This document shows positions 46,025 through 56,537 of a stretch of 64,000 nucleotides of DNA, one piece after another. The translations under genes and the position numbers were made by a program. Source of the stretch: Marinicella rhabdoformis. Lineage in GTDB: Bacteria; Pseudomonadota; Gammaproteobacteria; Xanthomonadales; Marinicellaceae. The number at the start of each line of letters is the position of its first letter. Within the stretch, counting starts at the first letter, position 1. The stretch spans positions 372-64,371 of the forward strand of contig NZ_VTFS01000001.1 in the NCBI RefSeq assembly GCF_009671245.1. The letters are read 5' to 3'. The notes beneath the pieces are model-generated. The model searched no databases. It was not told the DNA's origin and was given only the letters and a program-made list of their open reading frames with translations.

Positions 46025-49000
46025 ATGATAAATTCAATAATAAAATCCTCAATAGATAGGCGCATTTTGATTGTGACTTTGGCACTGGGATTGGTGGTCT
46101 TAGGCGTTTGGAGCTATCAGAAACTGCCCATCGATGCGGTACCTGACATCACCAACGTACAAGTGCAAATCAACACGAAAGCACCCGGTTATTCTCCTTT
46201 AGAAACAGAACAGCGCATCACTTACCCCATTGAAACGGCTTTGTATGGCCTGCCACAATTGTCTTACACCAGGTCCCTTTCTCGTTATAGTTTGTCGCAA
46301 GTAACAGTGGTATTTGATGAGGGCACGGACATATATTTTGCCAGAAACCTCATCGATGAACGTCTGGGAAACATCCAAAGCAGCTTACCCAAAGGCATCG
46401 ACCCAATGATGGGACCCATTGCCACAGGGCTGGGCGAAATATACATGTACACAGTCGAGGCCACAAATACAAAAGCGAAAACAGATGATCAATATTTTGA
46501 TGCCATGGCATTGAGAGAGATTCAAGATTGGATCATCAAACCCCAGTTGGCACAAGTGCCTGGCGTGGTAGAAGTCAATACTTTGGGCGGCGAAGAAAAG
46601 CAGTACCATGTGTTACCCAAACCCATATTGATGCTGGAACACCAAGTGAGCTTGGACGACATTGCTGAAGCATTAAAACGCAACAACGACAACCAAGGTG
46701 CCGGCTTTTTAGAGCGCAATGGACAGCAACTTTTGGTTCGCTCTGAGGGGCAACTTAAATCCATCGAAGACATCAGTTTGGTGGTGGTAAAAACACATGG
46801 TACGGCACCTGTTCGCATCAAAGATGTGGCCGAAGTGGCCATCGGCCGTTCATTGAGGTCAGGAGCTGCCAGCAGTAACGGCCAAGAAACTGTATTGGGA
46901 ACCGCCATGATGTTGATGGGCGGTAATTCACAACAAGTAGCCAAGGCATTTGCTGCCAAACTGGAAGAAATCAAACCCACTTTGCCTGAGGGCGTGACAA
47001 TCAACACCGTTTATGACCGCACCGTTTTGGTCAATAAAACCATCAAAACCGTTCAAACGAACTTGATTGAAGGTGCCTTGTTGGTGATTGTCGTTTTGTT
47101 TCTGTTACTCGGTAATTTCAGAGCTGCTTTATTAACCGCCGCCGTCATTCCACTTTCCATGCTGGCAACCTTTTACGGCATGGTTCAAACTGGGGTCTCT
47201 GCTAACCTGATGAGCTTAGGTGCTTTAGATTTTGGGTTAATTGTAGATGGCGCTGTGATCATTGTTGAAAATTGTATTCGAAGACTTTCAATGGCACAAA
47301 ATAAAAAACCAAACATTTTGCCATTAAATCAGCGGCTGAAAGTCGTCTATCAAGCCACAACTGAAGTAATTAAACCTGCACTGTTTGGTGTGGCCATCAT
47401 CACTGTAGTCTATATCCCCATCTTCACACTCACAGGTGTTGAAGGCAAAATGTTCCATCCAATGGCGGCGACAGTGGTCATGGCATTAATTGCTGCCATG
47501 ATTCTTTCTTTGACAGTTGTACCTGCACTGGTGGCCATTTTGCTCAAAAATCGTGTCAGTGAAAAGGAAAGTGTCATTGTTAAGGGTGGTAAATCTGTAT
47601 ACGAACCTGCTTTAAAATTGGCATTAAAGTTTAAGTATACAGTGCTTGTAATGGCCTCAGTTTTGCTTGTTTTCAGCATATGGTTGGTTACCACCATGGG
47701 TTCAGAGTTCGTGCCACAACTGGATGAAGGTGACATCACCATGCATGCCATGCGCATTCCTGGCACCAGCCTGACACAATCAACGAACATGCAAAAACTG
47801 TTGGAACAAGAACTGCTGAATGCCCCTCAAGTGGCTAAAGTGTTTTCAAAGATTGGTACAGCTGATATTGCCAATGATCCGATGCCACCGAATGTCACAG
47901 ATACCTTTGTGCTACTCAAAGACCGTAGTCAATGGCCAAACCCTAAACTGAGTAAAGCTGAGTTGGTCCATCAAATTAAAGCTTTGGTGAACCAAATTCC
48001 GGGTAATAACTATGAATTCACTCAGCCCATCCAAATGCGATTCAATGAATTGATATCTGGCGTCAGATCTGACCTTGGTATCAAAGTTTTTGGTGATGAC
48101 ATGGCAGTCTTAAAAACAGTGGCATCAGAAATCTTGAAAGAAATCAACCAGTTGCCAGGGGCAGCCGATGCCCGCATTGAACAAGTTGATGATATTCCTG
48201 TATTAAGCATTGAACCCAACCGAACCATGTTAGCTCGGTATGGCTTGAATACCGAGGATTTACAGTCACTGCTGTCTGCCGGTATTGGCGGAAAATCTGT
48301 AGGAGTCATTTACGATGGGGACCGTCGATTTACACTGGCTATACGCTTACCTGAAGACATCAGAAATGACACCCGACAGTTAACGTCATTGCCCATTCCA
48401 TTACCTCAAGGCGGTTACATACCTTTAAGTGAGGTGGCGACAATAGAACAACAAGCAACAGCGGCACAAATCAGTCGGGAAAATGGCAAACGTCGTGTGG
48501 TCATTACTGCCAATGTAAGGAACAGAGACTTGGGGTCATTTGTTGAAGAAGCGAAATCCACATTGGTAGCCAATGTTAAGGTTCCCAGTGGCTATTGGCT
48601 TGATTACGGTGGTACTTTTGAGCAACTTGAATCAGCATCACAAAGGTTAACTGTTGTGGTTCCCATCACCTTACTGATCATTTTTGGGATTCTGATTTTA
48701 GCAGTGAGCTCGGTTAAAGAAGCACTCATCATTTTCTCAGGTGTTCCTTTGGCGTTAACTGGTGGTGTTTTTGCTTTGTGGCTGCGTGATATGCCATTGT
48801 CGATTTCAGCTGGTGTGGGTTTTATTGCCTTGTCTGGTGTTGCTGTATTGAATGGCTTGGTAATGGTGGCGTTTATTCGCAAGCAATGGGAAGAAAGTGG
48901 CCACCTGATACAAGCCATCATCACTGGCGCACTGACAAGATTCAGACCCGTACTCATGACGGCTTTGGTCGCCAGCCTCGGGTTTATCCCCATGGCACTT

Positions 49001-49138
49001 AATACGGGTACAGGTGCAGAAGTTCAAAGGCCATTGGCCACTGTTGTTATTGGTGGCATCACATCCTCCACACTTTTAACACTGTTGGTACTGCCAATCT
49101 TGTATTTGTTGATGAACCGAAACAATCATTTGAATTAA
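46025..49138 (+). CDS. czcA: Heavy-metal efflux RND pump, CzcA family
   Basis: 1037 residues, full-length HME-RND transporter with about 12 transmembrane helices and two large periplasmic loops. Transmembrane helix 4 carries LDFGLIVDGAVIIVENC, the D-F-G/D/E signature of the Zn/Co/Cd-exporting CzcA group rather than the copper/silver CusA group. Other landmarks are PLETEQRITYPIETAL and FVPQLDEGDITMHAMRIPG. It exports metal by proton antiport across the envelope with the czcB and czcC products. Confidence 0.94.
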   Translation: MINSIIKSSIDRRILIVTLALGLVVLGVWSYQKLPIDAVPDITNVQVQINTKAPGYSPLETEQRITYPIETALYGLPQLSYTRSLSRYSLSQVTVVFDEGTDIYFARNLIDERLGNIQSSLPKGIDPMMGPIATGLGEIYMYTVEATNTKAKTDDQYFDAMALREIQDWIIKPQLAQVPGVVEVNTLGGEEKQYHVLPKPILMLEHQVSLDDIAEALKRNNDNQGAGFLERNGQQLLVRSEGQLKSIEDISLVVVKTHGTAPVRIKDVAEVAIGRSLRSGAASSNGQETVLGTAMMLMGGNSQQVAKAFAAKLEEIKPTLPEGVTINTVYDRTVLVNKTIKTVQTNLIEGALLVIVVLFLLLGNFRAALLTAAVIPLSMLATFYGMVQTGVSANLMSLGALDFGLIVDGAVIIVENCIRRLSMAQNKKPNILPLNQRLKVVYQATTEVIKPALFGVAIITVVYIPIFTLTGVEGKMFHPMAATVVMALIAAMILSLTVVPALVAILLKNRVSEKESVIVKGGKSVYEPALKLALKFKYTVLVMASVLLVFSIWLVTTMGSEFVPQLDEGDITMHAMRIPGTSLTQSTNMQKLLEQELLNAPQVAKVFSKIGTADIANDPMPPNVTDTFVLLKDRSQWPNPKLSKAELVHQIKALVNQIPGNNYEFTQPIQMRFNELISGVRSDLGIKVFGDDMAVLKTVASEILKEINQLPGAADARIEQVDDIPVLSIEPNRTMLARYGLNTEDLQSLLSAGIGGKSVGVIYDGDRRFTLAIRLPEDIRNDTRQLTSLPIPLPQGGYIPLSEVATIEQQATAAQISRENGKRRVVITANVRNRDLGSFVEEAKSTLVANVKVPSGYWLDYGGTFEQLESASQRLTVVVPITLLIIFGILILAVSSVKEALIIFSGVPLALTGGVFALWLRDMPLSISAGVGFIALSGVAVLNGLVMVAFIRKQWEESGHLIQAIITGALTRFRPVLMTALVASLGFIPMALNTGTGAEVQRPLATVVIGGITSSTLLTLLVLPILYLLMNRNNHLN

Positions 49139-49150
49139 AACAATACCAGC

Positions 49151-49184
49151 TTATCAAGGCATTCATTTTTGAGTGCCTTGATAA
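49151..49184 (+). terminator. Hairpin after czcA
   Basis: An 11-bp perfect stem TTATCAAGGCA / TGCCTTGATAA with a 12-base loop, located just after the czcA stop. It lacks a T-run, so it may need Rho or mainly protect the mRNA end. Confidence 0.5.
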
Positions 49185-49567
49185 AACGGGTTTCAGATTT
49201 AAGTCAACCGAATCACTCCTTAATAACAAGCCCGAATTGTGATTTTTTTGCTGTCACACCGGTATACATCACGACCTGTTAAATCGCATTACCAACCCAC
49301 CCTAAATTACTTTGTTTAACTGTACTCAAAAAATGAAGTTCATTGCATCTGGCATTGATTATTTTTTACCCTACATTATAAAAACCATTCATCTTTTGCA
49401 CTTTTTGTCAACCAGATTCAAACAAACGTTTGAATTTGTTTTTATTTTATGTTATTTTAATCTCGCCTTAACAAAAGGCCAACAGATTCTTGAACCAATG
49501 GGGACGCAAGTGACATTAATAGTCACACCATAAACAAGAAAAATAACATCATATAAAGAGGGTTAGT
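49185..49567. other. Noncoding gap between czcA and the hydrolase gene
   Basis: About 380 bases with no convincing gene. A 73-codon frame at 49312-49533 lacks a start signal and any recognisable motif. The region contains the palindrome at 49417-49434 and ends with a GAGGG Shine-Dalgarno before ATG 49568. Confidence 0.6.
49417..49434. promoter_or_regulatory. PsrA-like operator (CAAAC-N4-GTTTG)
   Basis: TTCAAAC-AAAC-GTTTGAA is an 18-base inverted repeat with perfect 7-base arms. Its core matches the C/GAAAC-N(2-4)-GTTTG/C motif of PsrA, the TetR-family regulator that responds to long-chain fatty acids. It lies 134 bases before the hydrolase start. Confidence 0.55.
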
Positions 49568-51514
49568 ATGAAACTACAAAACACACTGCTGTCAATCAGC
49601 GGGTCGGTACTATTATTTGCCACCACAACAGCTTCAGCAGCGCCACAAGTCAAACACTTGGCCGGGCCTGCTGAAGAAATTCAATTGATGCAAAAAGCCG
49701 CACCAGAAGCCGCTGCCATCGTATCAAAATCAGCACTGGTTCCAGTCAACCTTTCTGATTCATCAACTTGGAACAAACAGCTTTTGATCGACGGGGACAA
49801 TCCTAAGGTATTACTTTTTTCTCCCAATGCAGATCAATGGGAAGTCAAAATCAAAGCCAACAACCACAACAAATCTTTAAACTTAAAGGAATTAAACTAC
49901 ACTGTTTCTGAAACCCTATTTGGTATGGCAGAAGAAAAGTTCCCTGCAGTTCAATATGATTTGCAAAACATGACATCAGGACGCTATCAATTCAATATCA
50001 AGAACTTGAACAAATCTAAAGGCCAAGGCGAAGGCTACTTATTATTGAGCGGCGACTCACCTTACCAACTGAGCTCGTTCACAGGAAAACATGGCTATTT
50101 AGTAGGAGAAGAAGTCACCCTATTCGCCAATGCTTTGACCAGTGACAATTCATTCACAATGGTCAAAAATGATTTACAGTTGATTCAATCAGCAAACATT
50201 CGCATCACAGCACCTGATGGAAACACCTCTTCACGCACAATGTTTGATGATGGTTTTTCAATCGACAAAGCCGCTTTTGATGGTCAATTCACGACTTCTT
50301 TTGTTGCTCAAGAACCCGGTTTGTACCGTATTCAAGTTGAAGCCCATGGCTTAACACCAAAAGGTAAACCATTTTTCAGAACCATTGAACATGTGGTTCC
50401 CGTGATAGATGACCGTTTGAAGCTGACATCTAAAGCAGCCACAGGTGAATACGTTGCAGATCATAAGATTAACCTGACTTTCAGCACCCAACAAATGAAC
50501 AAAGCAATGTCAAACTCACGCTACCGTGTGATTGCTGAAGTATGGGGACAAGGTTTAAAAGGTGAAGAAAAAGCGATTACATGGCTGTCTTCTATTGTTG
50601 ACACCAAAGGTGGGGAAATCAACCTGCAATTAGACGACCGTTGGTTGTTATCAGCAGGTCAAAGTCAAAATTACAGCTTGAAAAACATCAGAATCGAAGA
50701 CATCAATCACTACATCAGTGTATTGGAAATTGATCAACTGAACATGCGACTGCCTGTAGTTTCTGAAAAATCAGCAAGACTATTTGATGGCCAGATTACA
50801 CAATCAATGCTTTTTGGTAACAAACCGAAATCAGTCGCTAAAAACAAAGCCGCAGGTGGTAAATTGATGCTGGTTCATGGTTATTGCTCAAGCGATGTAT
50901 GGGGCTCACAGCAAGGTCAATTCAGTAACAGCGTGAAATTCAGTGATTTCAACCAAAATCGCTCACATGATGCTTTTGCTCAACGCATAGATACTTTTGG
51001 TGACAACTACCCTTCATTTGGTATCGTGGCACACTCACAAGGTGGCGCAGCTGCTTTGCACTTATACAGCTACTATTGGAGCGGCTTGGATGATGCCGGT
51101 TCTGGTCGTTTGATTCAGTCTGTTGGTACACCCTATCAAGGCACACCTTTAGCGGGCAACTTGGCCTCTGTTGGTAACGTTTTTGGTGTCGGTTGTGGCT
51201 ACAACTCTAACTTGACCACTTCAGGTGCCAGCTCTTGGTTAGCGGGTATTCCTACATGGGCCAGAAATGCAGTAAATTACTACACAACTTCTCCTACCAC
51301 CAAATGGTGGCGTCCTGACTGGTGTCAAATTGTCACAGACCCATTCTTAAGAGACCCAGATGATGGAACCACTGAAAAACATCGTGGCCAATTATCTGGT
51401 GGCGTCAACAGAGGTCACAAAACAGGTCAATGTCACACCGATGGCATGCGTGACATGGCACAAACCAAAGACTCAGGGCGAAACAGCACCATGAGCAGCA
51501 ACGCGTCGCGTTAA
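49568..51514 (+). CDS. Secreted alpha/beta hydrolase (lipase-like)
   Basis: 648 residues. Signal peptide (MKLQNTLLSISGSVLLFATT, cleavage near ASAAP), then about 400 residues of beta-rich domains and a C-terminal alpha/beta hydrolase domain: the oxyanion region LMLVHGYCSSDVWG and nucleophile elbow AHSQGG (Ser), with a late GHKTGQCHTDGM that may supply the His. I recall homologues in marine gammaproteobacteria annotated as 'conditioned medium factor'; that name gives no function. A lipase or esterase role is inferred from the fold and the PsrA-like operator upstream. It has a strong terminator and does not carry the IFxxGFE tail. Confidence 0.7.
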   Translation: MKLQNTLLSISGSVLLFATTTASAAPQVKHLAGPAEEIQLMQKAAPEAAAIVSKSALVPVNLSDSSTWNKQLLIDGDNPKVLLFSPNADQWEVKIKANNHNKSLNLKELNYTVSETLFGMAEEKFPAVQYDLQNMTSGRYQFNIKNLNKSKGQGEGYLLLSGDSPYQLSSFTGKHGYLVGEEVTLFANALTSDNSFTMVKNDLQLIQSANIRITAPDGNTSSRTMFDDGFSIDKAAFDGQFTTSFVAQEPGLYRIQVEAHGLTPKGKPFFRTIEHVVPVIDDRLKLTSKAATGEYVADHKINLTFSTQQMNKAMSNSRYRVIAEVWGQGLKGEEKAITWLSSIVDTKGGEINLQLDDRWLLSAGQSQNYSLKNIRIEDINHYISVLEIDQLNMRLPVVSEKSARLFDGQITQSMLFGNKPKSVAKNKAAGGKLMLVHGYCSSDVWGSQQGQFSNSVKFSDFNQNRSHDAFAQRIDTFGDNYPSFGIVAHSQGGAAALHLYSYYWSGLDDAGSGRLIQSVGTPYQGTPLAGNLASVGNVFGVGCGYNSNLTTSGASSWLAGIPTWARNAVNYYTTSPTTKWWRPDWCQIVTDPFLRDPDDGTTEKHRGQLSGGVNRGHKTGQCHTDGMRDMAQTKDSGRNSTMSSNASR

Positions 51515-51552
51515 TTAAGTTCACGCTAACCATGTGTTAGCGACTCAGTGAG

Positions 51553-51579
51553 AAAAGCGTCCGCAAGGGCGCTTTTTTT
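51553..51579 (+). terminator. Terminator of the hydrolase gene
   Basis: AAAAGCGTCC-GCAA-GGGCGCTTTT, a 10-bp stem with one G-U pair and a stable GCAA tetraloop, followed by further T (seven in all). Confidence 0.92.
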
Positions 51580-51720
51580 ATACCTGAACTTAAAATCAAA
51601 CGCCTCAAAGCAAGTCTTCCAAACAATACAAAAAACAGAATCTTTAAAAAAACAACTTTGAATGTCATGGTTTCTTTATGGAAAGCGTAGTAGTAAGTGA
51701 ATTAACAAAGGAGACAATTC

Positions 51721-53662
51721 ATGAAGTACTTAAGCATTTGGTGTTTAATCACCCTGTTTGCTTTTTTCAGCAACACACAAGCCGCCACATTTTACGTAGG
51801 TGATTCCACCCAGTGTAATCAAGCCAACCACTATGATAACTTACATTTGGCATTATTAGCTGCAAACAGCAATGGCAGTCAAGCCGATGAAATCAGGTTA
51901 ACCAACACAGTAAGCTACCAAGGAGATACTAATGGCTCATACTCAATAGCTTTATCAAATGCAGGCCATATAACCATTGCAGGTGGTTATGGGAACTGTG
52001 GAGATCCAGTCAATACCACTCCGCCTAACATTGGGAACACAGCAGATGCTGTATTCGAAGTCAAAAATAACGCATTGGTTTCTTTAAAAAACCTTAAAAT
52101 TTTGGGAAGTGACTCAAGAGGTATTATTGTTAATGAAAATGCCGCTTTATATTTAGAAAGTGTGGATGTTTCTGATAATGTGGCTGGCATTAGGGTATTG
52201 GGTGGCGCCTATGTTGAGTTAGACGAGAACACCACAGTTTTTAACAATGGGCATTTGGATGACATTCCAAAAGGCGGTGGTATTTGGTGTTTTGGTAACA
52301 ACTCTGAAGTCACAATAGCTGGTAAACTAGGAAAAAAATAGTGCCATTTCAGGCGGCAATCTGTACATTGAAGATGGCTGTTACGTCACTCTTGAAGGCG
52401 GTGCAAACATCAAAGGCGGCATTTCAAACGGCATGGCTTATAGTGCACACTACGGTGGCGGCATCATGGTGCATGATGGTGGAGAATTATTTGCGGATGG
52501 TGATGAAGATCGCGTGCTGATTACTGACCATCGTGCCATCTATGACGGTGGCGGCGTTTATGTTTACGGTACAGGCAGGGCCACACTAATAAATACTTAC
52601 ATAGCCAGGAATATAACTGAAGACCACGGTGCTGGCTTATATGTCACCAATGGTGGCACATCAGGATATCAAGTCGTAATGGACAGGATCGAAACCTGCC
52701 CATTTATCATCAGCTGCTCGGAATTTGAAAAAAATTCATTTATCAATGAGCTGGTATACATCAACAACTCAAAAGTAAAAATCAGTCGCACTTTGTTTGA
52801 CAGGAATGAACAGATCGGTGCAAACAATGAATATGCATTAATCAATGTAAGGCCCGGAGCTGTCTTGCATATGAGCCACAGTAACATGTTATCAAACGAC
52901 AGTGATTACCTTTTTGTCAATACAGGAACAACTGAAGTTTCTCACCACACAGCGGCAAAAAATTATTCACAACCTTTATCAGGTGGTGCCAGTGATTCAC
53001 ATGTGTGGTGGTCTTCATTTGGCAACTTACGATTTGAAAACTCTATTTTTCAGGACACTCAAGGTGGATACAACGCACCAACAACTTCACCTAACATCTC
53101 AGGCAAATGTAACTTGATAGATAATAGCGTTAATTGGCCGGGTGATTCATATACCATAGGTACAGCACAATTTATTAACGTAACAGGTGGTGATACCCGC
53201 CAACTTTCCAGTTCAGAAGGCGTCGATATGTGTCAGGAGGACACTTTCGCATGGAGTACAAATCGAGACATTGAATACCAATCATCTCCCGTAAATGAAA
53301 ACACCAATCCTCAAGGGTTGCCAGGAGAAGTTGGTGGTTTGTATGACGCTGGCTTTGATGAAGTTTATGACAACATAGGAACAGATGAATTCTTGTTGAC
53401 TGTGCAAAAAGAAGGCTCTGGAACTGGCGTTGTGATCAGCGATCCACTGGGGATTTCTTGTGGTTCTGACTGTACTGAAGTGGTATTTAATGGTACTTTG
53501 GTTAAATTAACTGCTACCGGCACTTCAAATAGTGACTTTATCAGCTGGAGGGCCTGCCCGCTTCCAAGTGGTAACGATTGCTTTGTTACGGTCACAGAAA
53601 GTCAAACCATCTATGCAGAATTCCAGCCCGATGATTTAATTTTCAGTGATGGATTCGAGTAA
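51721..53662 (+). pseudogene. Secreted beta-helix protein, frame broken at A7
   Basis: Signal peptide MKYLSIWCLITLFAFFSNTQA, then parallel beta-helix-like repeats (SLKNLKILGSDSRGIIVNEN, GGGVYVYGTGRATLINTYIA) and a final domain with DPLGISCGSDCTEVVFNGT, ending DDLIFSDGFE at the stop. The first frame stops at 52341 right after GGA-AAA-AAA-TAG. One added A or a -1 shift at 52332-52338 gives GKLGKKNSAISGGNLYIEDG and joins it to the second frame, for about 646 residues in all. There is a good Shine-Dalgarno (AAGGAG). Function is unknown; such helices often bind or cleave polysaccharides or mediate adhesion. Confidence 0.8.
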
Positions 53663-53670
53663 TTTATTGA

Positions 53671-53717
53671 TGACTAAAAAAGAACTCAATCATTTATAGA
53701 CTGAGTTCTTTTATTTT
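53671..53717. terminator. Bidirectional terminator between convergent genes
   Basis: AAAAGAACTCA / TGAGTTCTTTT, an 11-bp stem with a 13-base loop, a T-rich tail on the right and an A-run on the left. The kinase stop codon (53694) lies in its loop. Confidence 0.8.
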
Positions 53718-56537
53718 TCTCTCTATTTCTGGTAGTGACAATTCATTGTTATTAATAACATCGGCTATTTTTTTTAGCAACTTTTGAGCCCACTCACCCC
53801 GTTTCGCTTTTAGTGCATACCCAACAACCTGCAATTGCGCATCTAAATATTTAACATCTGTTTCTTGATACAAGTCTTTCAATTTATCAGTCCATAAAAC
53901 AAAATATTCAAACGAGGCATCATAGTCTTTCAATTCAAAATAACTTTTGGCTACCAGCAACAATGACTGTGCTAAGTTGTTTTCATCTCCCTCAGTCCAT
54001 AAATCGATGTGTTTTAAGTTATTATATATGGCTAACTCATGTTTTCCTGCTTTATACAAAACCCGGCCTAAAACGCTGTGAGAATGGTTGACCATCAATT
54101 GATGGTCAGAAAAATTTTTATTTATAAAAATTACATTTTTTGAAGCCTCTTTTGCGGCTTCTTCAAAACGGCCCAAGTTTGACAATGTCAGTGCCAAGGC
54201 TTGTTGTGTATAAAGCGTCGACCTGTGTGCCTTGCCTAATGTTTGAGATTCAATTTGATACATATCTTCCAAGATTGGCAAAGCTTTTTCAGGTTGGCCA
54301 GTGGCATTCAAAATCGTAGCAAAATTAGCCTTGGCATTCATGGTTTCAGGATGGTCCTTACCAAAAATATCCGCTAACATCTCTGTTGCTTTAGCTAGTT
54401 TCTCTATTGCCGGCTCAAATTGATTCTGATAATAATATGCCAGACCTGCATTGCTCAATGACTGTGCCAAGCCCTCACTGCGGTCACCAAAACGTTCCCT
54501 GAAAATTTGCTCAGCGATGGCCGAGCTTTTCAAAGATTCCACTAACTGCCCATCTAACCATTGAAATGCAGAAAGTGAATTATATGCACCACCCAAGCCC
54601 GGGTGGCTTTCGCCAAGAACCTTTTTATAACCTTGAATATTTTCTAAAGTCAGGGCCATGGCTGCTTTAAAATTACCCAGCCGATCATGGAATTCAACCA
54701 AATCTGAATTCAAACCCAAACTCAAAACATGAGTCAATGGCAACGGGTGGGATTTTTTAACCGACTCTATAATTTCGATAGACAGTTCGGACTCGCCTTT
54801 TAGATAGTGAATTTCTGCCAATAAAGCCTGATTGCGAATGTATTCATGTTCACTTAACTCAAACGCATCAATACGTGCTTGATAATCAAAAGCTGCATCG
54901 TATTCACCCGCTTGAGCAGCTACAACAGCCCTCACCCGCATCACCCCACTTTTTGCCGATGGTGTTGAAAAACGCTGTTCATCTGTTTTTGACAACAGGT
55001 GTTTTAAAATTTCAATCTCTCCCGATGCCAACAAGTATGCTGTCAACATTGAAATGGCTTCTTCATTTTTGGGTTGTATCAACAATCCTGCATTTAATAA
55101 TTTGATTGCTTCTGGATAATAACCCAATCGTCCATTGGCTAAAGCCAGAGCCACATACAACTCAAACTTTATTGGGTCATCCATGGCCTCATCCACTTCA
55201 ATTTTATTTGTTGCAGACAACAACAATTCTTTCGCTGAAATGTCTATGCCTTGTGCCGTATCAGGGTCGGTCACACTGAAAGCATCCAACATAAACTGCT
55301 TCACAGCATGGGCCTTATCAGCCTCTAATTGAATAACTTTATTCTGCACCCCCAACAATGAAACACCCACAATCAGCGTAACAAACAACAGCATTGAAGT
55401 GACGAACAAAGCCGTTCTTCGAACGACAAAACGGTTCAATCGATACCACCATGTATTTTTACTGGCCGATACAGGCCTTTTCATTTGCCAAAGTTTCAAA
55501 TCTTGCCTAAAACCAGACATGTCTTGGTAACGAATTTGGCGATCAGAACTGAGCGCCTTGAGTAAAATGTTTTGTAAATCTTTGTCATCCAACCTAGACA
55601 GTAAAAGCTCGGACACATGTGATTCATCATCAACACACTTTCTAAATAATCGGTTCTCTGGAAAAGGTTGTTTACCTGTTAATAGAAATACAGCAACCGC
55701 AGCCAAAGAAAATACATCCGATGAAGTATCAATGCTTTCATTGTTAATTTGTTCAGGCGATGCAAATGCTGGCGTCAATGCAATAAAACTGCTTTGACTG
55801 TGTGAACCTTTTTCAGTGTGAGCCTCTGAATTAATTAATTGAGCGATACCAAAATCCAAAACTTTCAGGTGGCCACTCTGATTTACCACTAAATTTGAAG
55901 GCTTGACATCCAAATGAATAATCAAATTTTGATGTGCATAGTTTAGACCATCGGCTGCCTGAATCAATAAATCAACAACCCGACTCCTGTTCATGAACTT
56001 TTTCTTCACATATTCATCAATCGGTAAACCTTTGTCTAACAACTCCATCACAATGTAAGATTCACCTTGTTCCGTACTTTCTCCATGGTGAAAATCAATC
56101 ACATTCGGGTGTGATAATGACGTCAATATGCGCTGTTCTTTCTGAAATTTTTGTTTTAACTCTGAACTGTGCTCGGGCAAATTGAACAGTTTAATGGCCA
56201 CAGGCTTTTGCGCTATATTACTGTTACGTTGCGCCTTGAACACCACCGACATGCCACCCAAACCAATCAGTTCAATCAGTCTATAACCATCAACTTCATC
56301 TCCTTCTTTCCATACTTTCTTCATAACAGGTTGATACTGCTGACCTATTTGCGCATCAAACTGGGTATCGGAATGTTGACTGTTATTAATCAAACTTTTA
56401 ACTAATCGCAAAACTTCGTAATCAATGTCTTCAAAAGTTTTCAGGTTCTCCATCGCCTCTTCAATCGTATTGAATGACAAAGATTGAAAGATTTCGTTGG
56501 CTAGCTTCAGTTTATTAATGTTCAATGTCATTCTCAA
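53694..56537 (-). CDS. Membrane Ser/Thr protein kinase with TPR domain
   Basis: 947 residues. The kinase domain (about 84-350) has the P-loop IGLGGMSVVF, Lys116 (VAIKLF), HLDVKPSN at 208-215 (HRD with Arg replaced by Leu), DFG 228-230 and an APE-like FASPEQ. A transmembrane helix near 373-392 (TALFVTSMLLFVTLIVGVSL) is followed by about 500 residues of TPR repeats, placed outside the membrane by this topology. Its start overlaps the sigma factor gene by 23 bases, so the two are translationally coupled and probably work together. Confidence 0.92.
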   Translation of the reverse strand: MRMTLNINKLKLANEIFQSLSFNTIEEAMENLKTFEDIDYEVLRLVKSLINNSQHSDTQFDAQIGQQYQPVMKKVWKEGDEVDGYRLIELIGLGGMSVVFKAQRNSNIAQKPVAIKLFNLPEHSSELKQKFQKEQRILTSLSHPNVIDFHHGESTEQGESYIVMELLDKGLPIDEYVKKKFMNRSRVVDLLIQAADGLNYAHQNLIIHLDVKPSNLVVNQSGHLKVLDFGIAQLINSEAHTEKGSHSQSSFIALTPAFASPEQINNESIDTSSDVFSLAAVAVFLLTGKQPFPENRLFRKCVDDESHVSELLLSRLDDKDLQNILLKALSSDRQIRYQDMSGFRQDLKLWQMKRPVSASKNTWWYRLNRFVVRRTALFVTSMLLFVTLIVGVSLLGVQNKVIQLEADKAHAVKQFMLDAFSVTDPDTAQGIDISAKELLLSATNKIEVDEAMDDPIKFELYVALALANGRLGYYPEAIKLLNAGLLIQPKNEEAISMLTAYLLASGEIEILKHLLSKTDEQRFSTPSAKSGVMRVRAVVAAQAGEYDAAFDYQARIDAFELSEHEYIRNQALLAEIHYLKGESELSIEIIESVKKSHPLPLTHVLSLGLNSDLVEFHDRLGNFKAAMALTLENIQGYKKVLGESHPGLGGAYNSLSAFQWLDGQLVESLKSSAIAEQIFRERFGDRSEGLAQSLSNAGLAYYYQNQFEPAIEKLAKATEMLADIFGKDHPETMNAKANFATILNATGQPEKALPILEDMYQIESQTLGKAHRSTLYTQQALALTLSNLGRFEEAAKEASKNVIFINKNFSDHQLMVNHSHSVLGRVLYKAGKHELAIYNNLKHIDLWTEGDENNLAQSLLLVAKSYFELKDYDASFEYFVLWTDKLKDLYQETDVKYLDAQLQVVGYALKAKRGEWAQKLLKKIADVINNNELSLPEIERKIKELSL

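Noticed and set aside
49312-49533. 73-codon open frame before the hydrolase gene
   Set aside because: No Shine-Dalgarno, low-complexity aromatic-rich product, and it spans the palindromic operator; best read as noncoding.
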